This document shows positions 58,567 to 64,000 of a stretch of DNA of 64,000 nt, one piece after another (position 1 is the first letter of the stretch; the number at the start of each line of letters is the position of its first letter). This DNA comes from Arthrobacter_E sp044748305 (GTDB taxonomy: Bacteria; Actinomycetota; Actinomycetes; Actinomycetales; Micrococcaceae). Location of the stretch: assembly GCF_044748305.1 (NCBI RefSeq), contig NZ_JBIVFT010000006.1:124001-188000 (forward strand). The letters are read 5' to 3'. Made by a program: the position numbers and the translations under genes. The notes beneath the pieces were generated by a model. The model made no database searches, had not been told where the DNA came from, and worked only from the letters and a program-made list of their open reading frames with translations.

Positions 58567-59345
58567 CGGCACGAGCGGACGCCCTGGCGGCGCTGATCAC
58601 AGGAGCTTCATCCGGTCTGGGCGCGGAGTTCGCCCGCCAGTTCGCCGAGCAGGGCCACCATCTCATTCTGGTGGCGCGCGACGCCGGACGGCTGTCCGCC
58701 GCGGCGTCCGCCCTTGAGCGGGACTACGGCGTGACGGTGGAGGTGCTGCCTGCGGATCTGACCGACGACGGCGGCGTGGCCGCCGTCGTCGAGCGCCTCA
58801 GTGATGCTTCCCGCCCGGTGGATGTGCTGGTCAACAACGCGGGCATCGGCCTGCTGCACCCCTTCGAGAAGAACAGCATCGAGGAAGAGAAGCTGCACTT
58901 GCGCCTCCATGTGCAGACGACCATGGAGCTGTGTCACGCCGCGCTTCAACTCATGCTGGAACGCGGTTCCGGACGCATCATCAACGTGGCCAGTGTCGCG
59001 GCGTTCGCCACCAGGGGGACGTACTCGGCGGCCAAGTCCTGGGAGCTGAGTTTCAGCCGCTGGGCGAACCTGGCCTATGGGCCGTCCGGTGTGAAGATCA
59101 CCGCCCTCTGCCCGGGGTTCACTCACACGGAGTTCCATGAGCGCATGGGCCTGGACAAGACGGCGATGCCGCGCTGGATGTGGCTCGACGCCCGCCGCGT
59201 GGTGCGGGACGGCCTGGCCGACAACGAACGCGGCAAGGGCGTCTCGATTCCGAGCCTGCGGTACAAGGCGGTGGTGACCGCCACGCGCTTCCTGCCGGCA
59301 CGCTTCACGGGTGGCCCGCCGCGCAGGCCGCTGGCGGGAAACTGA
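58563..59345 (+). CDS. SDR-family oxidoreductase
   Basis: A 260-aa classical short-chain dehydrogenase. Cofactor motif TGASSGLGAEF at residues 14-24, NNAG near 92, catalytic Ser in VASVAAFAT and Tyr-x-x-x-Lys in YSAAKSWELSFS. The C-terminal third (SLRYKAVVTATRFLP) resembles the DltE/YqjQ-like subgroup acting on membrane-associated substrates. Start overlaps the permease stop (ATGA). The substrate is unknown; an aldehyde or keto product of amine degradation is possible. Confidence 0.87.
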   Translation: MTARADALAALITGASSGLGAEFARQFAEQGHHLILVARDAGRLSAAASALERDYGVTVEVLPADLTDDGGVAAVVERLSDASRPVDVLVNNAGIGLLHPFEKNSIEEEKLHLRLHVQTTMELCHAALQLMLERGSGRIINVASVAAFATRGTYSAAKSWELSFSRWANLAYGPSGVKITALCPGFTHTEFHERMGLDKTAMPRWMWLDARRVVRDGLADNERGKGVSIPSLRYKAVVTATRFLPARFTGGPPRRPLAGN

Positions 59346-59365
59346 CTGGGCCCTTAAAGCGGCAA

Positions 59366-59422
59366 TCGACTGCTGATTAATCGTCTGAAAACGGTTCTAA
59401 AGGACGATTAATCAGCAGTCGA
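59366..59422. terminator. 20-bp perfect hairpin between convergent genes (family K)
   Basis: Arms 59366-59385 and 59403-59422 (TCGACTGCTGATTAATCGTC and complement), 17-base loop. Between the convergent SDR and ProP-like genes. The stem base resembles palindrome J after desD. Confidence 0.8.
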
Positions 59423-59437
59423 CGAAGATGCGAAACC

Positions 59438-61072
59438 TCAGCTCGGGGTGCCCGCGAGCGGACGGTCCTCGAACGGCATCGCGTCCAGATCCAGCAGGGG
59501 GTTGTCCTCCTGGGTGGCCACGAGCTCGCGGGCCTCCTCTTCCGTTGCCACACTCGGCATGGAACCGGGAAGCGGCCGACGGGCCGACTCCGGCAGGAAG
59601 TAGATCGCGATGCCACCGATCACGGAGGTGGCCATGAGGTAATACGCGGGCATCATGTCGTTGCCGGTGGCCTGGATGAGCGAGGCCACGATGAACGGCG
59701 TGGTTCCACCGAAGATCGCCATCGAGAAGTTGTAGGCGATGCCCATGCCGCCGTAACGGCTCGACGTCGGGAACAGCGCCGGGAGGGCGGACGCCAGATT
59801 GGCCACGTAGAAGGTGACCGGGAAGGCGACCAGGGCCAGGCCGGCCAAGGTGGACCAGACCTCGCCGATGCCGATCAGCAGGAACGCCGGGATCGAGAGC
59901 ACGACGGTGCTGCCCGCACCGACCCAGAGCACCGGGCGGCGGCCCACCTTGTCAGAGAGGCGTCCGGTCAACGGGATGCAGGCGGCCATGATGACCAGGA
60001 CCGGGATGGTCAGGAGCGTGCCGTGGATCGGGTCGTAGCCCTTGGAATCCGTGAGGTAGGTAGGCATGTAGGACGTCAAGGCGTAGCCGACGGTGTTCGC
60101 CGCGGCCGCGAGGATCATGGCCAGGATGATCTGGCGCCAGTAGGTCTTCACCAGCATGATCGGGCCGGTGTTGGTGGAGGGGTCCTTCTCCGTGGCGCTG
60201 TTGACCTTGGCCTCCTGTGCGTCCAGGGTCGCCTGGAATTGCGGAGACTCCTCGATCTTGCTCCTGAAGTAGATGGCGATCAGACCCAGCGGGCCCGCCA
60301 GCAGGAACGGGATGCGCCAGCCCCAGGCCTCCATGTCGCTCGCGCTCAGGGTGAGCTGCAGGACGGAGACCAGAGCCGCGCCGACGGCGAAGCCCAGGTA
60401 GGAGCCCATGTCGAGGAAGCTGGCGAAGAAACCGCGCTTCTTATCCGGCGCATACTCGGAGACGAAGGTCGTGGCACCGGCGTATTCACCGCCCGTGGAG
60501 AAGCCCTGGATGAGCTTGAGCGTGACGAGCAGAGCCGCGGCCCAACCGCCGATCTGGGCGTAACCGGGAAGCAAGCCGATCCCGAAGGTGCTCGCGGCCA
60601 TCATGGTCAGAGTGGCGGCCAGCACGCGCTGACGGCCGACCTTGTCGCCCAGCCAGCCGCAGACGATGCCGCCCAGCGGGCGTGCCACGAAGGTGACGGC
60701 GAAGGTGCCGAGCATGAAGAGTGTACGGACGGCGGGGTCCGCGTCGGGGAGGAAGACGGGGCCCATGGTGGTCACCAGGTAGCCGAACACGCCGACGTCG
60801 TACCACTCCATGGTGTTGCCGACGATGGTGCCGCCGATGGCCTTCTTCAGCATGGGTTTGTTCACGACATTGACGTCCGACACCTTGAGTCGGTGGCTCG
60901 GCAGACGGAATTTCCGGGCTGGCTTGCGCGGCGTGGAAGAACCGTGGGGAGATCCCTTGACGGCCGCATCGCCGCTGCCGCCCGGGCGGTCAGCGGCGGA
61001 GCCGTCGGGAGCCGAAGCGGAGCGGCCCGTGGGGGCCGTCAGAGTCTTCTGTGAGTCTGGGTCTGTGGGCAT
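59438..61072 (-). CDS. ProP-like MHS transporter
   Basis: A 544-aa metabolite:H+ symporter. A long cytosolic N terminus rich in Ser/Pro/Gly and Lys/Arg (about 90 residues) precedes NTMEWYDVGVFGYLVTT, GWLGDKVGRQRV (motif A) and LIQGFSTGGEYAGA. It resembles proline/betaine permeases, but without their C-terminal coiled coil; the tail ends LAGTPS. The start at 61072 (MPTDPDSQKT) follows AAGGAGAAG; the longer open frame to 61399 lacks a ribosome site. Likely substrate: osmolyte or organic acid. Confidence 0.87.
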   Translation of the reverse strand: MPTDPDSQKTLTAPTGRSASAPDGSAADRPGGSGDAAVKGSPHGSSTPRKPARKFRLPSHRLKVSDVNVVNKPMLKKAIGGTIVGNTMEWYDVGVFGYLVTTMGPVFLPDADPAVRTLFMLGTFAVTFVARPLGGIVCGWLGDKVGRQRVLAATLTMMAASTFGIGLLPGYAQIGGWAAALLVTLKLIQGFSTGGEYAGATTFVSEYAPDKKRGFFASFLDMGSYLGFAVGAALVSVLQLTLSASDMEAWGWRIPFLLAGPLGLIAIYFRSKIEESPQFQATLDAQEAKVNSATEKDPSTNTGPIMLVKTYWRQIILAMILAAAANTVGYALTSYMPTYLTDSKGYDPIHGTLLTIPVLVIMAACIPLTGRLSDKVGRRPVLWVGAGSTVVLSIPAFLLIGIGEVWSTLAGLALVAFPVTFYVANLASALPALFPTSSRYGGMGIAYNFSMAIFGGTTPFIVASLIQATGNDMMPAYYLMATSVIGGIAIYFLPESARRPLPGSMPSVATEEEARELVATQEDNPLLDLDAMPFEDRPLAGTPS

Positions 61073-61146
61073 TTGGGCTTCTCCTTGAGGGAGGTCATTT
61101 GCTTGCGACTTGCACTTCTGTGCGGGTCCGGGTCCCGCGATGACAA

Positions 61147-61290
61147 TCAAGTTTAGTCCACTTGACGCAACTTGACCCAATCGTGCGCCGTTTCGGCATC
61201 CCAAATTCATCCCTGTGTGCGGTATGAACGCCCACCTCAACACGCCTTTTTGGCACAGTCTGCCACCCTGTGAAAGAGCCTTCTTCACAG
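61147..61290. promoter_or_regulatory. Divergent regulatory region with two dyads
   Basis: TCAAGT-N7-ACTTGA (61147-61165), with a further AACTTGA copy at 61169, faces the ProP-like gene. CTGTGAA-N9-TTCACAG (61268-61290) is a perfect 7-bp dyad 42 bp before the Asp23 gene. Both are candidate operators; neither matches a regulator that I can name with confidence. Confidence 0.45.
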
Positions 61291-61331
61291 TCGTGCCTAG
61301 TAGGCTGGGGAGCCAAGGGAAGGGGAGTGCA

Positions 61332-61805
61332 ATGGGTGCTGAAATCGAGGAGCAGTCGGCGGGCGGTCGAACCGTGATCTCCGATTCCGCCGTGGCCAAG
61401 GTCGCCGGCCTGGCGGCGCGCGCCGTTCCGGGCGTGTACTCGCTCGGAACCGGGACGCCACGGGCGCTGGGCGCGATCCGCGATGCCGTGGGGAACCCGG
61501 ATCACGTGGCCGGGGTCCGTGCCGAAGTGGGGGAGACCCAGGTGGCGGTGGACCTGACACTCGTGGCCGAGTTCGGTTACCGATTCCAGGACATCGCCAA
61601 CGCCGTCCGGGCCGCCGTGTATCACGCCGTCGAGGACCTGGTGGGACTGGCTGTGATCGAGGTCAACATCGAGATCAACGACGTCCAGCTTCCCGGAAGC
61701 AAGCAGGACTCGCGCGCGGCACGCAACGCTCCCGCGGCAGCCGCCCAACCCAGTACTGAGCAACCCAGTACTGAGCAGTCCAGCACCGTCGTCGAAGGAA
61801 AGTGA
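61332..61805 (+). CDS. Asp23/Gls24-family envelope stress protein
   Basis: A 157-aa soluble protein, first gene of a five-gene envelope operon. The Asp23 core runs from RTVISDSAVAKVAGLAARAVPGV through AVDLTLVAEFGYRFQDIANAVRAAV to GLAVIEVNIEINDVQLPG. In staphylococci Asp23 coats the inner membrane by binding AmaP, and alkaline or envelope stress induces it. The last 30 residues carry a repeated QPSTEQPSTEQ tract. Start supported by GGGGAGTG. Confidence 0.92.
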   Translation: MGAEIEEQSAGGRTVISDSAVAKVAGLAARAVPGVYSLGTGTPRALGAIRDAVGNPDHVAGVRAEVGETQVAVDLTLVAEFGYRFQDIANAVRAAVYHAVEDLVGLAVIEVNIEINDVQLPGSKQDSRAARNAPAAAAQPSTEQPSTEQSSTVVEGK

Positions 61806-61810
61806 GCACC

Positions 61811-62002
61811 ATGAACCACACCCTGAGCGGCATCGCCATCGGTGCCTTCCTCGCCTTCATGTCCTTCCAATTCGGGTGGTGGGGCTTCGTGGTCTCCATC
61901 GTCTTCATGGGTCTGGGCGCCCTCCTGGGCCGTGCCGTGGACGGGCGGATCGACCTGCGCCGGGTCCTGGACGCCCTGACGGGACGGCGCTCCTCCTCAT
62001 GA
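61811..62002 (+). CDS. Small DUF2273-like membrane protein
   Basis: 63 aa with two hydrophobic helices (IAIGAFLAFMSFQFG and GFVVSIVFMGLGALLG) and a basic C terminus (RRVLDALTGRRSSS). Size, helix pattern and place after Asp23 match DUF2273. The ATG at 61811 is favoured over GTG 61802 because AAGGAAAG is at the right distance. The stop overlaps the next gene by ATGA. Confidence 0.8.
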   Translation: MNHTLSGIAIGAFLAFMSFQFGWWGFVVSIVFMGLGALLGRAVDGRIDLRRVLDALTGRRSSS

Positions 62003-62382
62003 CCGGAGTCGTCGCAGAGGAAGGGGCCGGCCGTGTTCTGGCCGGCCACAACCGCTTCAGCAACCAGGCTCTGACCAGCCTAGCGAAGGCCGCCTGCGCG
62101 GAAGTCCTGGACGTGCCGGCGCATGAGGTGCGGGTGGACTGGAGGGACGACGACGGCCTGCTCGCCCTGAGCCTCGTCACGCCGCTCGGTATGCCGGGAC
62201 TGTCCGAGATCATCCGTGACCCGCAGGCCCTGGCGGCCTCCGGCGGCAGCATTCACGAGCGTGCGGTGCGTGCCAAGGAGGCCATCCGGGCCCGGGTCAT
62301 GCAGCTGAGCGGTTCCGAACTGAGCAGAGTGGACATCCGGGTCTCGGGCGTCCTTCAGCGGACCGCAGGAAGGGTGAGGTGA
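61999..62382 (+). CDS. Asp23-operon soluble protein of unknown function
   Basis: 127 aa, no membrane segment. It has a mixed alpha/beta pattern (VRVDWRDDDGLLALSLVTP, RVDIRVSGVLQ) reminiscent of a short Asp23-like half-domain, and a conserved-looking end QRTAGRVR. Start overlaps the DUF2273-like stop, and its stop overlaps the following GTG. Probably part of the same membrane-associated complex; not recognised as a named family. Confidence 0.6.
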   Translation: MTGVVAEEGAGRVLAGHNRFSNQALTSLAKAACAEVLDVPAHEVRVDWRDDDGLLALSLVTPLGMPGLSEIIRDPQALAASGGSIHERAVRAKEAIRARVMQLSGSELSRVDIRVSGVLQRTAGRVR

Positions 62383-62993
62383 GCGGAGTGACGATTCAGC
62401 CCCGGTCTCCGGAAGAGGAGCGGCGTTTCCTGGATGAGGTGACGAAACGTGAGCTCACGCCGTCCCGTTCCGGCGTGTCTTTGCTGGCGGGCGTCCTGGT
62501 CAGCATCCTCTGCATTTACTTTCTACTCGAGGCCGTCCTCGCGCTCTTCCGTCTGCCCGGCTGGCTCATCGACCCTGACGAGGCTCTCGACTGGGTAGCA
62601 GGTCTGCCCGGCACCGGTCCTGGACCCGTCCTGGCACTCGGCGGTGCCGTGCTGGCCATGATCGGCCTCTTCTTCCTGCTCGGTGCCGTCGTTCCCGGCC
62701 GCAGGGCGCGTCACGCCCTGCCTCACGAGGGCCTGGCCGTGGTCGTGGATGACGAGGTCATCGCCTCCGCGCTCGCCCGTCGGGCACGTCTGGCAGCCAA
62801 TGTCTCTCCCGCGCAGGTCATGGTGACCGTCGCCCGTGCCCACGTGGTGGTCAATGTCCGCCCGACCTCCGGCCTCCGGGTCACCCCGGATGCCGTCGAA
62901 AGGGCGGTGACGGACGAGCTGGACGCCATGGGTCTCGCACCCCGTCCCGCCGTGACCGTCAACATCGCCGCCACCGGGGTGGTGGGCGCATGA
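62379..62993 (+). CDS. Asp23-associated membrane protein (DUF6286-like)
   Basis: 204 aa. Two helices (about residues 33-55 and 83-105) precede a soluble C-terminal domain with ANVSPAQVMVTVARAHVVVNVR and PAVTVNIAATG. The plan matches proteins found in Asp23 operons of actinobacteria, tentatively DUF6286. GTG start overlaps the previous stop; ATGA overlap with the next gene. Confidence 0.65.
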   Translation: MSGVTIQPRSPEEERRFLDEVTKRELTPSRSGVSLLAGVLVSILCIYFLLEAVLALFRLPGWLIDPDEALDWVAGLPGTGPGPVLALGGAVLAMIGLFFLLGAVVPGRRARHALPHEGLAVVVDDEVIASALARRARLAANVSPAQVMVTVARAHVVVNVRPTSGLRVTPDAVERAVTDELDAMGLAPRPAVTVNIAATGVVGA

Positions 62994-63598
62994 ACGGTAC
63001 GCCGCGCGGGCTGAACCGCTTCTTCACCGGGCTCTTCGGCCTGTTGCTCCTCGTCGTCGGTCTCGGCCTGATGGTCATCACCTTCGTCCCCGCGGCAGCC
63101 CGTGCCTGGCGCAGCGTGGGTCGGCACTGGGCACAGTGGCTGCACAAGAGTTACGAGGCCATGCCGCTCATGTCCGGCAGCAGCTGGGTCTACGTCATGG
63201 TCGTCGTCCTGCTGCTGGTGGTCCTGGTGGTGACGGTGCGCTGGATCTCCGGGCAAGGCCAGGGGCGCTCCAGCCTTCTGGTGGACCGTCCGGATGATTC
63301 TCCGACCCCTGGCGACGTGACCGTGAGCGGGAACGTCGCGGAGCAGTTGCTGCGTTCGGCTCTCGCCGGACGAGGTGACCTGCTGGGGCTTCAGGTGGGC
63401 ACGTATCAGTACCGGGGGACGACGGCGTTGAGGGTGCGCCTGTACCCGCGCAAGGGGGCGTCGCCTCAGAAACTCGTGCAGGACGTGGATGTTCTGTTGC
63501 GGAGCATGGATGCGATGATCGGGCAGCACACGCCCGTCCTGCTCCACCTCGGTTCGGGAACCCGTGCGATGTTCACCCGGGAGGAACGGGTCCGCTGA
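62990..63598 (+). CDS. AmaP-like membrane anchor of the Asp23 complex
   Basis: 202 aa. Two helices (about residues 12-35 and 65-85) with the segment between them outside, then a cytosolic domain with RSSLLVDRPDDSPTPGDVTV, ALRVRLYPRKGAS and VLLRSMDAMIG. This is the topology of AmaP, the membrane anchor that binds Asp23. Last of the overlapping genes; a separate promoter region follows. Confidence 0.75.
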   Translation: MNGTPRGLNRFFTGLFGLLLLVVGLGLMVITFVPAAARAWRSVGRHWAQWLHKSYEAMPLMSGSSWVYVMVVVLLLVVLVVTVRWISGQGQGRSSLLVDRPDDSPTPGDVTVSGNVAEQLLRSALAGRGDLLGLQVGTYQYRGTTALRVRLYPRKGASPQKLVQDVDVLLRSMDAMIGQHTPVLLHLGSGTRAMFTREERVR

Positions 63599-63766
63599 GC
63601 CTGGGGCCGGCTTCGCCGGTGTGTCGCTGGATGACTTCGGGCCGTCCGTCGCATTGCCGCCCTTGCCCTGAAACGGGTGCGCCGCCTAGCGTGATGGTGG
63701 GAACACCCGTGACCGGGGCGGCCGCCGTCGTGCGTCTGCCCAGCCATCCACAACGCAGGAGTCATC
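63599..63766. other. Intergenic region before the right-edge gene
   Basis: 168 bases. A plausible promoter is TTGCCC (63662-63667), 18 bp, TAGCGT. No RNA gene or repeat was seen. Confidence 0.4.
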
Positions 63767-64000
63767 ATGAGTGAGAACATTCCGGGCGCAGAGGAATTCA
63801 ACAATGCCGCCGACAACGCCGGTGAGGCAGCGCAGAACGCTGCGCAGTCCGCTGGCGAGACCGTGCAGAACGTCGCCGATCAGGCTGCTGAGAACGCCCC
63901 CGAGGGCGCACGTGATTTCGTGGACGACGCCGTAGGCAATGTGAAGAACTTCACCGAGGACGCGGTGGGGAACGTGAAGGATTTCGCCGGAGACGCCGCG
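63767..64000 (+). CDS. LEA-like/amphipathic repeat protein (cut by window edge)
   Basis: The first 78 codons of a hydrophilic, Ala/Asn/Glu-rich protein: MSENIPGAEEFNNAADNAG, then degenerate 11-residue-like repeats such as DAVGNVKNFTE and DAVGNVKDFAG. These resemble late-embryogenesis-abundant or apolipoprotein-like helices that protect membranes and proteins in stress. Placement after the Asp23 operon suits a stress role. ATG 63767 has CAGGAG at the right distance. The 3' end is outside the window. Confidence 0.75.
   Translation, partial: MSENIPGAEEFNNAADNAGEAAQNAAQSAGETVQNVADQAAENAPEGARDFVDDAVGNVKNFTEDAVGNVKDFAGDAA

Noticed and set aside
61073..61399. N-terminal extension of the ProP-like transporter (653-codon frame)
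   Set aside because: The extension crosses the divergent promoter region and lacks a ribosome site; AAGGAGAAG supports the start at 61072.

Overview
The window is a contiguous piece of a high-GC actinobacterial chromosome, most likely Arthrobacter or a close Micrococcaceae relative. Support for this comes from the gene content (desferrioxamine desABCD, a copper amine oxidase with TetR, LysR/IclR/GntR-controlled sugar-acid and histidine catabolism, a DUF222/HNH protein, an Asp23/AmaP operon), strong GC bias at third codon positions, GTG starts and many ATGA start/stop overlaps. All gene names come from reading motifs; no database search was possible.

Layout. 1-5.5 kb: a LysR-controlled pseudouridine/nucleoside operon (psuG, psuK, MFS transporter, DUF1097 membrane protein, nucleoside hydrolase). 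5.5-16.7 kb: histidine utilisation (hutU, hutH, then hutG on the other strand), interrupted by a 5.1-kb lower-GC segment flanked by a 106-bp direct repeat. That segment carries lacI, an MHS transporter, a second nucleoside hydrolase, an MgtC-like protein and a 2H phosphoesterase. 16.8-25.4 kb: a GntR/membrane-protein pair, then an IclR-controlled sugar-acid (idonate/gluconate-like) region with two dehydrogenases, an MHS transporter, an SDR, an FAH-family protein and an MDR dehydrogenase. 25.4-36 kb: an MFS exporter, an AzgA-type purine permease, CopC, universal stress protein, NlpC/P60, CDF and zincin genes, and a Glu-Asp-Phe tRNA cluster. 36-45 kb: a methyltransferase-like membrane protein, a SUKH protein, the iron-box-controlled desABCD operon, and a flavin monooxygenase behind a predicted cysteine-type leader peptide.

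45-64 kb: a DUF222/HNH protein; a RidA - mini-ORFs - DUF1028 - M20 amidohydrolase - aspartase operon opposite a LysR gene; TetR, copper amine oxidase, a Met/His-rich membrane protein, an aldehyde dehydrogenase and an APC permease (amine catabolism); a ProP-like transporter; and the Asp23 envelope-stress operon running to the right edge.

Most notable signals. (1) The direct-repeat-flanked 5.1-kb island between hutH and an antiporter gene. (2) A relay of two tiny ORFs, built from a 56-bp tandem repeat and coupled by ATGA overlaps, between RidA and DUF1028. (3) Candidate operators shared between loci: GTCCGG-N4-CCGGAC at hutU and hutG, GTTCAA-N4-TTGAAC at two sugar-acid promoters, and a double CTTGTA-N12-TACAAG at the GntR operon. 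(4) Very long perfect intergenic hairpins, several recurring as sequence families. (5) A short RTHL-type leader peptide before the flavin monooxygenase.
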